A stretch of 64,000 bases of DNA from CAVZXS01 sp963779325 (GCA_963779325.1 CAVZXS010000007.1:1-64000), one strand, 5' to 3'. Shown: positions 16,129-24,746, counted from the first letter of the stretch. Notes: generated by a model not told the origin, from the letters alone. Numbers and translations: made by a program.

Positions 16129-16290
16129 CGCCCGGGTTCGTGTCCGTAATAAAATAAAAGCCCGGTTGCATGTACTGTTCCTTCGCCGGGGTTCGTGTCC
16201 GTAAAAAAATAAATGCCCGGTTGTCGCTTCACGCAACGGAACTACGATAATAAAAGACAGTGATGCGTGAGGCGACATCATGGCGTCGAA
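16129..16290 (+). repeat. dispersed hairpin repeat R2, reference copy with half-copy
   Basis: A half unit (GTTCGTGTCCGTAATAAAAT at about 16136) is followed by a full unit. The full unit has arms TGTCGCTTCACGCA (16222-16235) and TGCGTGAGGCGACA (16264-16277), complementary except for one mismatch around a 28-bp loop. It is nearly identical over about 90 bp to 19551-19650. It runs up to the 3' end of the amidohydrolase gene. Confidence 0.8.
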
Positions 16291-16296
16291 GCTCCT

Positions 16297-17895
16297 TTAG
16301 GGGGTTGGAGTTTCCACTCCCGGTTGTTTCAACTTCCAACCCGTCTTGGCTTTTTCATCATCCACTATCTTCTTTACTTCTGCCAATAGTTTTTTAGCAT
16401 CATAAACAATTCCGTCTTTAACAGTATACTTTACCCCGCCTGCTCTTACTACTTTATTATCTACTGTAACTCTTACAGCACCCGTACCATACAATACCTG
16501 TAAATTTTCCAATGGGTTTACATCTACAATAACCATATCAGCCAGCTTACCCACTTCTATACTTCCCAAATCCTTTTCCGCACCCAATGCCTGTGCACCA
16601 TAAAGAGTTGCTGAACGGATTACTTCCAGCGGATGAAAACCTGCTTCTCTTAATAATTCCAATTCTCTTATATAACCAAAGCCGTAGGTTTCATAAATGT
16701 ACCCATTATCACTGCCGGTAGTAACACGACCGCCGCGGTTTTTATATTCATTTACAAAGGTCATCCACAAGCGGTAATTTTCTTTCCAGGCAATTTCATC
16801 TTCTGTTCCCCAATGCAGCCAGAAAGAACCGTGCGACTGACGGCCGGGTTCATAAAATTTCCATAACGAAGGAAGTGTATAGGTTTCATGCCACTCCGCT
16901 CTTCTTGCCCGATGCAAATCCCTTGTTGCATCATAAATATTAAACGTAGGGTCTATTGTAAAATCATGACTCAGCAATTCATTCATCACCTTATTCCATT
17001 TTTCGCTGTAAGGCGGTGCTGCCTGTTTCCATAATCTTCCGGCTTCACCAAACCGGTCGGCTTCATTGGCATAATTATAATTGAGCGAATAGTTTTGTAC
17101 CGTTTTATCTTCAAACATTGCCTCGGGCAAGCCGTACCAATGTTCCATTGATGTTAATCCCGCCCTTGCCGAATTTAATACACTCCATCTTGCTACATCC
17201 ATTTGTGCATGATGACAGCAACTTCGCAACCCCAATCGTTTATTTTCTTTTAACGCTGCATCCATAATTTGCGGGGCGGCGCCAAAAAATTTTATACCGT
17301 CCGCGCCTTTCTTTTGATTGTTGCGCACCCAGGCAATAGCGCTGTCAACAGTAGCAATGGGTTGTTTGCTTCCCGCACCAAAAGCGGTATAAGCAAAAAT
17401 GCGCGGTGCGGTAATTTTATTTTCACTGCTCAATTTTTTTTCATCCAGCACCCAATCAAGGCCGTTACCGCAACTTGGGTCGCGGATAGTGGTAATGCCA
17501 TGTGCCATCCACAATTTAAAAACATACTCAGCCGGTGTGCCTTGTTGCTCGCCGCCTATGTGACCATGCATATCAATAAAACCCGGTAACAGGTACATGC
17601 CTTCGCAATTTATTTCTTTACCGCCTTCTTTTAATTGTGGCCGAAGTTTGGCGTCAATAGCCACACCCGGTGAGCCAAGATTGGCAATGCGTACAATACG
17701 GTTTTTCTCCACCACAATATCTACCGGCCCGATGGGAGGCGCCCCAGTACCGTTAATTAATATTACACCGCGGATAATGAGTTGCGGCCAAGGCCCTTCC
17801 CCGTCTTTTGCCAATGGCGCTTTGGGTATTTGTGCAAACAGTTTTGAAACAAACAATATGGAAAGCAACAAGAGTTTTATTGAATGCATAAGCAA
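16297..17895 (-). CDS. exported amidohydrolase family protein
   Basis: A 532-residue metal-dependent hydrolase of the amidohydrolase superfamily, with a signal peptide (MLMHSIKLLLLSILFVSKLF, cleavage near AQ). The N-terminal beta domain gives EGMYLLPGFIDMHGHIGG with the first HxH metal pair. Further motifs are the CCHHAQMDV His region, SMEHWYG, and TTGSDNGYIYETYG with the strand-8 Asp. The C-terminal LGSIEVGKLADMVIVDVNP segment is typical of imidazolonepropionase/prolidase-like members. The substrate cannot be told. Length is normal to slightly long for the family. Confidence 0.85.
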   Translation of the reverse strand: MLMHSIKLLLLSILFVSKLFAQIPKAPLAKDGEGPWPQLIIRGVILINGTGAPPIGPVDIVVEKNRIVRIANLGSPGVAIDAKLRPQLKEGGKEINCEGMYLLPGFIDMHGHIGGEQQGTPAEYVFKLWMAHGITTIRDPSCGNGLDWVLDEKKLSSENKITAPRIFAYTAFGAGSKQPIATVDSAIAWVRNNQKKGADGIKFFGAAPQIMDAALKENKRLGLRSCCHHAQMDVARWSVLNSARAGLTSMEHWYGLPEAMFEDKTVQNYSLNYNYANEADRFGEAGRLWKQAAPPYSEKWNKVMNELLSHDFTIDPTFNIYDATRDLHRARRAEWHETYTLPSLWKFYEPGRQSHGSFWLHWGTEDEIAWKENYRLWMTFVNEYKNRGGRVTTGSDNGYIYETYGFGYIRELELLREAGFHPLEVIRSATLYGAQALGAEKDLGSIEVGKLADMVIVDVNPLENLQVLYGTGAVRVTVDNKVVRAGGVKYTVKDGIVYDAKKLLAEVKKIVDDEKAKTGWKLKQPGVETPTP

Positions 17896-18088
17896 TGGTT
17901 GAGGGTGGAAATTACGAATAAAAATAATTGCCGGCCTGCTGAAGTTTCCAACTGAGGTAAAATTTCGTTGGATAAATTTGTACAGGTTGTATGCGTCTGT
18001 TCAGCTCATAGCCCGGTAAGTCTATGTAATAAAACAATAGAATATAACTACTGTTCCGTGAGTAGTTGATGCAGGAGACAATCTCATT

Positions 18089-19237
18089 TTATTGAGATGC
18101 GGTAAATATATCAACTGTGCTGAAGATGCCGGCATCAGAAGTTCCACCGGCAACCAGAATTTTGTTGCCACCCGCAGCCGCGGCAAGGTAAATTCTTGGA
18201 ATAGTAAGCTGATTTGCCGTCCAGGTATTGGCAGTGCTGTTATAAACATCAACAGTATTAAAATACGGCGAAGCGTAGCTACCATTGAAACCTCCTGCAA
18301 AAACCACCATATTTCCTGCGGCTGCTGCTGATAAAAAAGTTCTTTGGATGCTAAACTCATTTGTTGTCCATGTATTTTTCTCTATATCATAAATATCAAC
18401 TGTATTTACAGGCAGAAAAGCCGAAGTACCCCCGCCGAAATAAATTTTATTTCCTGCAGCAACGGCAGAGATGCTGAATCTTGCGACACTAAGCTCGGCA
18501 GTTGCCCAAGTATTGGTGGTTATATCATAAATGTCCACCCTTTTGGATGGAATATATCCGTTTGAGGACGGATTGATTCCTGTTATTCCGCCGGCAAATA
18601 CTATTTTATTTCCTGTAGCAGCAGCAGTCGGCAAAAGTCTTGCTTCGCTAAGTTGTGAGGTAGTCCAAGTGTTGGAAGTTGTATTATAAATTTCTGCTGC
18701 TTTTGAATAAATGTTATAATCAATGGCTCCGCCGGCAAATATCATTTTATTGCCGGCAGCAGCAGCGGCCATCCCGGTTTTGGCTTCACTTAATTGGGCT
18801 ATCGTCCATTTGTTAGCGGCTATGTCATAAATATCTATTCTTCGGCTATATTGCGCATTTTGATTATAGCCACCTGCAAATATTGCTTTATTTCCTATAG
18901 AGGCGGCTGTCAGATCGTACCTGGCTTCACTTAACTGTCCTGTTGTCCAGTTACCCGTAGTAACATCATATATATCTACTGCGGTTGAAAAGTTAACATT
19001 GGTTCTAAGGCCACCTGCAAAAAATAATTTATTGCCATTAGAAGCAGATGCGAGCCTGTATCTTGGTTCAGATAAATTTGCAGTTTCCGTATGGGTTATT
19101 TTAGTAAAGGATGAATCGGTGGACGGAGAGTTTGGGGATGGGTTGTTTGGTGTTTGTTCCCTGTTACATGCTGCAAGCGAAAAAATGGACAATCCCGTTA
19201 TTTGCACTATAAAATTCAGGTTAAATATTTTTTTCAT
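18089..19237 (-). CDS. Kelch-repeat lipoprotein
   Basis: This 382-residue protein has a lipoprotein signal (SIFSLAACNRE). After a Pro/Ser-rich linker come six full and one partial repeat of about 46-54 residues. Each reads (Q)LSEAR---AAA-GNKI-FAGG---VDIYD---NTWT, the Kelch consensus with the Gly-Gly pair and the Tyr/Trp spacing. The seven units are very alike, so recent internal amplification is likely and a closed beta-propeller is expected. It is a surface or periplasmic binding protein; its ligand is unknown. Confidence 0.85.
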   Translation of the reverse strand: MKKIFNLNFIVQITGLSIFSLAACNREQTPNNPSPNSPSTDSSFTKITHTETANLSEPRYRLASASNGNKLFFAGGLRTNVNFSTAVDIYDVTTGNWTTGQLSEARYDLTAASIGNKAIFAGGYNQNAQYSRRIDIYDIAANKWTIAQLSEAKTGMAAAAAGNKMIFAGGAIDYNIYSKAAEIYNTTSNTWTTSQLSEARLLPTAAATGNKIVFAGGITGINPSSNGYIPSKRVDIYDITTNTWATAELSVARFSISAVAAGNKIYFGGGTSAFLPVNTVDIYDIEKNTWTTNEFSIQRTFLSAAAAGNMVVFAGGFNGSYASPYFNTVDVYNSTANTWTANQLTIPRIYLAAAAGGNKILVAGGTSDAGIFSTVDIFTASQ

Positions 19238-19379
19238 TTTATAAAGCTATAAAAATTTTGAAATAAACGCAAATACACCCCTGCTTTTTCCGGCGCAGGT
19301 TCTTGCCGGTAATAAATTAAAGCCAAAGTACCTGTTTCGGCACACACGAACTCGGCCGTTGTTGGTAGCCTCAGTAAAG

Positions 19380-19403
19380 CATCACACCGTCGTTGGTGTG
19401 ATG
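19380..19403. repeat. perfect 9-bp hairpin
   Basis: CATCACACC-GTCGTT-GGTGTGATG lies in a gene-free repeat zone (19238-19914). It may be part of the mosaic repeats or a terminator-like structure, and it has no T tract. Confidence 0.4.
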
Positions 19404-19449
19404 GGCGGGTGATGTGTGTTGCTCAACAACGAAACGAATTAAAGACTCT

Positions 19450-19544
19450 TCGCCCCGTACATTGGAGCAATAAAGAAATAGATACGAGTATATTTTTTGA
19501 ACTGCTGCAATCAATAAAAGACTTTTGGTAGTATATATTATTTC
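19450..19544 (+). repeat. 95-bp perfect direct repeat, copy 1
   Basis: Identical over 95 bp to 24652-24746. It begins TCGCCCCGTACATTGGAGCA and ends TATATATTATTTC. Identity ends sharply on both sides. Confidence 0.9.
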
Positions 19545-19550
19545 CTCAGC

Positions 19551-19650
19551 CCCGGTTCCTGTCCGTAAAAATAAATGCCCGGTTGTCGCTCCACGCAACG
19601 GAACTACGATAATAAAAGACAGTGATGCGTGAGGCGACATCATGGCGTCG
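19551..19650 (+). repeat. dispersed hairpin repeat R2, second close copy
   Basis: It has the same unit as 16205-16290, with arms TGTCGCTCCACGCA (19584-19597) and TGCGTGAGGCGACA (19626-19639). It lies 6 bp after the 95-bp repeat. Confidence 0.8.
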
Positions 19651-19729
19651 TTTTGTAGGCGCCCTCCGTTCCGGTTCGTGTCTTCGTTTGGGGTCGCGTC
19701 CGTGAAAAATAAATGTCCCGATGCGTTTA

Positions 19730-19783
19730 GTGTTCCCGCTGTTGGGCGGTTGGTCTGTGGCTCCGCATATGACGGGCAAGTTG
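19730..19783 (+). repeat. dispersed repeat family R4, copy 2
   Basis: TGTTCCCGCTGTTGGGCGGT ... GACGGGCAAGTTGTGT is a diverged copy of 11012-11075. Confidence 0.6.
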
Positions 19784-19914
19784 TGTTGCAGATCAGCCCA
19801 AATTTTTTTCTTTATTGTTGTCGCCGTCCGTCGTTGGTAATTAAGCGAGACGGTTATAGGGGCAAAGGTGATTATTTTTTCAGGGAAATGAATTAAATTT
19901 ACCAAAATGATTTT

Positions 19915-20160
19915 ATGGCTGCCCCCGTTTTAGATAATGAGTTTATGCAATATTGGTCAAAGCTTACCACTACAGAAAAGGAATCGCTTTTGAGTGTGGC
20001 TAAACAATATGTGCAGCTAAAGAGCGAGGACAGCGATGACCTTCGCAAGCAGTTAGTAATGGAAGAAAGAACGGCTTACCTGAAAGGGGAGGGCAAATCT
20101 TTTACTTGGGATGAAGTAAAAAATATGGCCACCGACAAAGAGAAAAGGAATGGCCTTTAA
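19915..20160 (+). CDS. antitoxin-like protein of a ParE/RelE module
   Basis: An 81-residue acidic helical protein (EKESLLSVAKQYVQLKSEDS ... RTAYLKGEGKSFTWDEVKNM) without signal peptide. The ending, with an ordered SFTWDEVK motif, is typical of small antitoxins of the addiction-module type that precede ParE/RelE toxins. The toxin frame starts at ATG 20150, inside the last codons of this gene, an 11-bp overlap typical of translationally coupled TA operons. Confidence 0.7.
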   Translation: MAAPVLDNEFMQYWSKLTTTEKESLLSVAKQYVQLKSEDSDDLRKQLVMEERTAYLKGEGKSFTWDEVKNMATDKEKRNGL

Positions 20161-20443
20161 AATTGAAATCAGACCGCTTGCCGCCATCGAAATTATTGAA
20201 GCATACGATTGGTATGAATTGCAGAGAGAAGGTTTAGGAACTGAATTCCTGATGGAGCTTGAAATTTTTTACTCAGCGCTTTAAAGAAACCCCGATACAT
20301 ATTCTTATTACCATAAACCCGTACGGCAAGGAACACTCAACAGGTTTCCGTATACTGTTGTTTATGAAAATTTTGATGATGTAATTGTTATTTACAGTGT
20401 GTTTATGTACAGGCAAAGCCCTGATAAAAAAAGAAGCGGTTAA
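20150..20443 (+). pseudogene. ParE/RelE-type toxin with internal stop codon
   Basis: The frame starts MAFKIEIRPLAAIEIIEAYD, the usual first strand and helix of ParE-like toxins, and meets TAA at 20282-20284 after 44 codons. The same frame then continues RNPDTYSYYHKPVRQG, LNRFPYTVVYENFDDV and VIVIYSVFMYRQSPDKKRSG to TAA 20441-20443. These are the conserved second half of the family (RRF/NRFPY-V-Y and the C-terminal beta strand). A change of AAA to TAA would explain the break without any frameshift. The toxin is therefore inactive while the antitoxin is intact. Confidence 0.75.
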
Positions 20444-20449
20444 TACCGA

Positions 20450-20632
20450 CTTCTCCGACTGCGTTCCGATAAATATCAGTATACTTTTCAGCATTGATGC
20501 TGTTTTATTATAATTCAGTCTCGTCCTGTTTACCCGGTGGGCTGTCATCAGCATGAGGTTTTCTGTTTTCCATACACTTTCACCAAGTAAGTTTTCTTTA
20601 CTCAGGTTCATGCGTTCGCCCAGGTTCGTGTC
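20450..20632 (+). repeat. dispersed repeat family R3, copy 1
   Basis: Blocks ATACTTTTCAGCATTGATGC, GGTTTTCTGTTTTCCATACA, ACCAAGTAAGTTTTCTTTAC and AGGTTCGTGTCC recur in order at 27223-27500. The stretch 20444-20755 contains no gene. Confidence 0.7.
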
Positions 20633-20646
20633 CTAACAAATAGTTT

Positions 20647-20704
20647 CAGCGGCCGGAAATTTGTTATGCAGCATCTATAATCATATATTTATATGTTAGA
20701 GGAT
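20647..20704 (+). repeat. motif R8, copy 2
   Basis: GGCCGGAAATTTGTTATGCA and the following AT-rich part resemble 13496-13555. It lies about 50 bp before the ABC transporter operon. Confidence 0.4.
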
Positions 20705-20755
20705 GTGCTATATCGGCCCAAAAGATTCTAAGCATCACTTAATGAAAATCATTAC

Positions 20756-21622
20756 ATGACAAATGCCGTAGAAATAAAAAACCTGTTTAAATATTACGGC
20801 AAGCTCCGGGCATTAGACAATATTGTACTCAATGTTCCTGAAGGAGCTATTTACGGATTGGTTGGACCAAACGGTGCAGGAAAAACCACCCTGATAAAAA
20901 CACTTGTGGGGACGCTGGAACCCACAACGGGAAGTGTAAAAGTTTTGGGATTACACCCATTGCAGGACAAATGGAAACTGAGGCAACAAATAGGTTACAT
21001 GCCTCAGACACCTGCTTTGTATGATGACCTTTCTGCAAAAAGGAATATCATGTTTTTTGGAGAAGCACAAAATGTTCCTGACCTGGAAAAAAAAGCAGAT
21101 GATATTTTAGCTTTTGCAGAACTGACAAACCGTGCCAATGACCTTGTGCGCACTTTCTCAGGAGGAATGAAAAAAAGGGTATCACTTTGTTGTGCACTAA
21201 TACATCAACCAAAAATTGTTTTCCTGGATGAACCAACTGCTGCTATTGACCCGCATTTAAAAATCCAATCATGGAACCTGTTCCGCCGACTTGCTAAAAC
21301 CGGAATAACTTTATTTATCAGTACTCACCTGATGGATGAAGCTTTATTGTGCGACAAAGTAACTATCCTCAGTAACGGAGAAATTATTGCTGTAGACACA
21401 CCTCAAAAAATATTGGAAAGAGGCAAAACAAAATTGAAATTTTCTGAGAATGGAGAAATAAAAGAAAGCATTATAAATTCTACTCCTGAAAGCCTGGCGA
21501 AAGAATTACAAAGATTGGGTTTGAAACAAAGTATTACATCCATTTCTTTACATCCTGATAATATTGAAAATATTGTTCTTAACATTATAGGAGAAAAGAA
21601 AAATTCAGAACCAAAGCAATGA
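20756..21622 (+). CDS. ABC transporter ATP-binding protein
   Basis: A 288-residue ATPase of the DrrA/CcmA-like type that drives an ABC-2 permease. Walker A is GPNGAGKTT (residues about 37-45). The Q-loop region is IGYMPQTPALYDDLS, the signature is FSGGMKKR, Walker B is IVFLDEPTAAIDP, and the switch His lies in FISTHL. The C-terminal ~70 residues form the usual accessory domain. Its ATGA stop/start overlaps the permease gene by 4 bp, so the two are translationally coupled. The substrate is unknown. The codons are A/T-rich, and motif R8 upstream hints at acquisition. Confidence 0.9.
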   Translation: MTNAVEIKNLFKYYGKLRALDNIVLNVPEGAIYGLVGPNGAGKTTLIKTLVGTLEPTTGSVKVLGLHPLQDKWKLRQQIGYMPQTPALYDDLSAKRNIMFFGEAQNVPDLEKKADDILAFAELTNRANDLVRTFSGGMKKRVSLCCALIHQPKIVFLDEPTAAIDPHLKIQSWNLFRRLAKTGITLFISTHLMDEALLCDKVTILSNGEIIAVDTPQKILERGKTKLKFSENGEIKESIINSTPESLAKELQRLGLKQSITSISLHPDNIENIVLNIIGEKKNSEPKQ

Positions 21623-22353
21623 ATACATTTATTATAGCCAAACGAATAGTAAAACAATTGCAAGGCGATAAAAAATATCTTGCCCTTTCCATTATTGCCC
21701 CTCTCATCATTATCTATTTTCTAAAACTTCTGTTTAATGCTTTCCCGCCAAATGTTCCAATAACAAATTTTACTATACCAATCGGCGCTTTAATTGTACA
21801 TTTTTTAAGTTTTCTTTTATGCGCTATACTTCTTGTACAGGAAAGAACAAGAGGAACATTAGAGAGAATGTTGATCAGCGGTTACAGGCGAACATCAATT
21901 ATTGGAGGTTACACATTTGGGTATTTAGGGCTGGCGACTATACAGGCGGCAGCGGTACTTTTTGAATCACTCTGGCTTTTTAATTTGGATTACAGCGGAC
22001 AAACCATTTTTCTTTTGTTCATTGTTATTTGGTTGCTTGCCGTTGTATCAGTAATGCTTGGAATTTTTATATCCACATTTGCTCAAAATGAAGGGCATGT
22101 GTTTCCTTTTATTCCGCTGGTTATTCTTCCATCGGTTTTTTTGACCGGATTAATTATTGACACAAATACGCTTCCGGCTTGGGCTGCATTTATCGGGAAA
22201 TGCCTCCCCTTACATTATGCAGTTAATATTATTCATGAAATCATAAAGCCGGAATACTCATTGCATAATACCTATTTGGATTTTGTCATCCTTATTGGAT
22301 ATATTTTTCTATTATGGATTCTTGCTTCGTTAACACTGAAAGAAACGCAGTGA
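21619..22353 (+). CDS. ABC-2 type transporter permease
   Basis: A 244-residue integral membrane protein with about six hydrophobic segments (for example APLIIIYFLKLLFNAF, LIVHFLSFLLCAILL, VIWLLAVVSVMLGIFIST, FIPLVILPSVFLTGLI). The conserved cytoplasmic ERTRGTLERMLISGYRR loop that contacts the ATPase in ABC-2 exporters is present. It pairs with the upstream ATPase to form a drug- or lipid-export type transporter. No substrate-specific partner gene is near. Confidence 0.88.
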   Translation: MNTFIIAKRIVKQLQGDKKYLALSIIAPLIIIYFLKLLFNAFPPNVPITNFTIPIGALIVHFLSFLLCAILLVQERTRGTLERMLISGYRRTSIIGGYTFGYLGLATIQAAAVLFESLWLFNLDYSGQTIFLLFIVIWLLAVVSVMLGIFISTFAQNEGHVFPFIPLVILPSVFLTGLIIDTNTLPAWAAFIGKCLPLHYAVNIIHEIIKPEYSLHNTYLDFVILIGYIFLLWILASLTLKETQ

Positions 22354-22407
22354 TAAAAATAAAACCCAACTTATCAACTTGGCGGACACAGAAGCCCGTA
22401 CAAGTCC

Positions 22408-22953
22408 TTAAATTTTTACTTTAATCTTCAAATTGAACTTCCCCGTAGTTACATTTTTTGGTGCAGTAACACCAATAAGAATAGTATAGTAGCGATCAGT
22501 AGGGTTATTAAACTCTACTTTTCTTTCACTTGTCTGTATTTTTCCGCTCCATTTTCCATCCCATTTGTGATCAGCTTCACAGGTAATACAGTATGGAAGG
22601 TTGGGCACAAGATAATATTCCCGTGTGCCCGACATATATGCATATATACTCAGATTAGCTGTATCATCAACCGGTATTACACTGATGTTCATAATAGAAT
22701 GCGGAGGGATTGCGGTAGTAAAAAAAACATGATTCCCCATAAACTTTATATTTTGGGTGGTTGGAAAACAGGCATTAGAACTGTTGGAAGCCCAGCGAAG
22801 ATCTTCGATTTTTCTCCCGCGGGCAAGGTCCCCCGATACGATTACAGAATCATTGCCAATACTTTCTGCAACTGTTACTTCGTCCGGCCATTGTGCCATC
22901 ATTAATAAGGGCAATGCCGTTATCAGTAACAGGAGGCAACTGTTTTTTTTCAT
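22408..22953 (-). CDS. exported protein of unknown function
   Basis: About 181 residues from the ATG at 22953, which begins a standard signal peptide (MKKNSCLLLLITALPLLMMA). An in-frame ATG at 22974 would add seven Asn-rich residues in front of it. The mature part is beta-rich, with Cys68-type and Cys-x2-Cys (CITCEADHKWDGKWSG) positions that may form disulfides, and ends in a strand (KFNLKIKVKI). It is the third gene of an operon with the coiled-coil and the Ig-like exported proteins upstream. No family is recognised. Confidence 0.65.
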   Translation of the reverse strand: MKKNSCLLLLITALPLLMMAQWPDEVTVAESIGNDSVIVSGDLARGRKIEDLRWASNSSNACFPTTQNIKFMGNHVFFTTAIPPHSIMNISVIPVDDTANLSIYAYMSGTREYYLVPNLPYCITCEADHKWDGKWSGKIQTSERKVEFNNPTDRYYTILIGVTAPKNVTTGKFNLKIKVKI

Positions 22954-22985
22954 GATATTATTATTGTTAAACATTTAAAAATTAT

Positions 22986-23768
22986 TTAATCGCTGACATT
23001 TACTTTGAAAGTAAAATTCTTTGATGCACCTTCTGCATTAAAAGGTTTACCATTCAATAACACCGTAACTTTTACTACATAACTGCCTGCTGTAAAAGGC
23101 GGTTTGAAATCAGTTATATCATATTCATCACTTTCACCCGGTTCAAAATCCCATCTTTCCAATACTTTAGGTGAAATATTAAATGCTTCTTTATCGTATG
23201 TACCGGCTCCTCCGGGGCTTGCAACAACTGAAAATTGAAAACTGTAATTGCCTTCGGGCCATGTAGTTTCTCCGCTATTGGTAGCTGTAAAGTGCAGCGG
23301 AAGAAATCTTGTAGCTCCTCTCTTAACATTAAGCGAAGTAGCCTTGGCAGTTAATGAAACCCCGTAATCAGCTGCTACAACAAACTTTACTTTGTCAACA
23401 TTACTTACAGTTTTATTGCCCCATTTTAGGAAAACATCCACATCATATTCACCCGGCATTACGGGTCCTGTAAATTTTATTTTTAAATTGCGGGTAGCAC
23501 CGGGATCAAGCGGGTCGCCTAGATTGAGTTCCTTATTAAATGCTTCTCCTGCCGTGCCTGATCCCCGATACATCATAGTTACCACATAATCGCTTTTGTA
23601 TTTGATGATGGCTGCTTCCCGGGTATTTTTCACACTCACCGTCACTTCATTACTTACTCCGGGCTCAGTTTTTAAATCGCCGTTTATTCGAACATTTGCA
23701 ACAACCTGTGAGAATGCGGCGATGGTTGCTGTAAGCAATAAATAACAAAGCAAAAAAATTGTCTTCAT
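22986..23768 (-). CDS. exported Ig-like (CARDB-like) protein
   Basis: The 260-residue product has a signal peptide ending AAFSQ. It contains two beta-sandwich-like units of about 110 residues. The first reads NEVTVSVKNTREAAIIKY ... PVMPGEYDVDVFLKWG; the second reads RFLPLHFTATNSGETTWPEG ... PFTAGSYVVKVTVLLNGKPF. This is the pattern of CARDB or similar immunoglobulin-like adhesion domains. It sits 25 bp downstream of the coiled-coil gene and 32 bp upstream of the next exported protein's start, so the three are one operon. It is probably a structural or adhesive periplasmic or surface component. Confidence 0.7.
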   Translation of the reverse strand: MKTIFLLCYLLLTATIAAFSQVVANVRINGDLKTEPGVSNEVTVSVKNTREAAIIKYKSDYVVTMMYRGSGTAGEAFNKELNLGDPLDPGATRNLKIKFTGPVMPGEYDVDVFLKWGNKTVSNVDKVKFVVAADYGVSLTAKATSLNVKRGATRFLPLHFTATNSGETTWPEGNYSFQFSVVASPGGAGTYDKEAFNISPKVLERWDFEPGESDEYDITDFKPPFTAGSYVVKVTVLLNGKPFNAEGASKNFTFKVNVSD

Positions 23769-23793
23769 ACTATAATGATTTAATTTCAGAGCT

Positions 23794-24495
23794 TTAGTGA
23801 GGCTCTTTTATTTCGTATAATTTTTTGAATTTTTCAGAAGTCTTTTCTGCTGCGGTTTCTTGTTTTTTATGTTCTTCCTCCTCATCTTCTATTTCTCCTA
23901 TGATTAGCCGGGTATATGATTCGAAATCATCGTTGTCTTTTTGAGATGCTTTTTTGCCTGTATATTTTTCAGGATGCGATTGTGCGTCCCTGAGCTTTCT
24001 TAATGCTTCGTCAAAAAATTCCCTTAACCCGGCCCTCGCATTGTTAAGTCTTTTAAAGGCTTCTATTCCTTCCTCAATTTTTCCGTTCACAGTTGTCAAC
24101 TGTTCTCTGAATTTTAACAGTTCAGCTTCCTTTTCTTTCAAAAGCTTTTGGTTTGGAATGCTGATTTTTTTTTCTGCAATTATAGTTTCTTTTATCTTTT
24201 TAAGTTTACCCAGCAGGTTATCTTTTTGGCTTTCCAGGATATCGTAATGAATTTTTTCCACTTCATTCTTCCAATACTGTACTTCGTCAGCAATTGCTGT
24301 TGCTTCTTTCCGCAGATCATGGAAGGGTATAAGCGTTACTCCTTTGCCGGTTGCGGCTGTTGTTCTGAAGTCATCAAGAGTTTGACCCGATAACACACAA
24401 GGGGAGAGAATGAAAAGAATATGCAGCACAAAGAAAAGTTTCCTGTAATTAGAAAAAAACAGTTGCAGGAAAATGATTGTATTTAACTTTTTCAT
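23794..24495 (-). CDS. exported coiled-coil protein, paralogue of the gene at base 1
   Basis: A 233-residue protein with an N-terminal hydrophobic export segment (residues about 8-37, ending SGQTLDDF) and a long coiled coil (residues about 50-230) rich in Glu and Lys (LLGKLKKIKETIIAEKKISI, LLKEKEAELLKFREQLTTVN). Its last ~110 residues align with the broken gene at 1-336. It heads an operon with the Ig-like and the small exported protein. The region before it carries ACCCAAAAGGGT and a TACCCTTAAAGTAGTA-like element, possible operators. The function is unknown; a structural role in the envelope is plausible. Confidence 0.7.
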   Translation of the reverse strand: MKKLNTIIFLQLFFSNYRKLFFVLHILFILSPCVLSGQTLDDFRTTAATGKGVTLIPFHDLRKEATAIADEVQYWKNEVEKIHYDILESQKDNLLGKLKKIKETIIAEKKISIPNQKLLKEKEAELLKFREQLTTVNGKIEEGIEAFKRLNNARAGLREFFDEALRKLRDAQSHPEKYTGKKASQKDNDDFESYTRLIIGEIEDEEEEHKKQETAAEKTSEKFKKLYEIKEPH

Positions 24496-24651
24496 ATTTG
24501 ATAAGGTTTGAATTGAATAATTTCCTTATCAAAATTCCGGTATAATGAAAGTAATCTAATTACCCTTTTGGGTTATATTTTAAAAATACCCTTAAAGTAG
24601 TACTTGCAATTCTTCTTCGCCGGGTTTGTGTACTTAATAAATACCACGATG

Positions 24652-24746
24652 TCGCCCCGTACATTGGAGCAATAAAGAAATAGATACGAGTATATTTTTT
24701 GAACTGCTGCAATCAATAAAAGACTTTTGGTAGTATATATTATTTC
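24652..24746 (+). repeat. 95-bp perfect direct repeat, copy 2
   Basis: Identical to 19450-19544. Its last 7 bp run into the 3' end of the cytochrome c gene and supply the stop codon region (gene end at 24740), so insertion of this repeat may have replaced the original C-terminus. Confidence 0.9.

Noticed and set aside
16030..16281. Minus-strand 83-codon ORF
   Set aside because: It lies entirely within R2-type repeats and has no protein-like features.
18022..18360. Minus-strand 112-codon ORF inside the Kelch gene
   Set aside because: Shadow of the Kelch-repeat gene in another frame.
19371..19905. Two overlapping minus-strand ORFs (90 and 119 codons)
   Set aside because: They run through the 95-bp repeat, R2 and R4 sequences; the shared protein-like start MMSPHASLSF is the translation of R2 arms.
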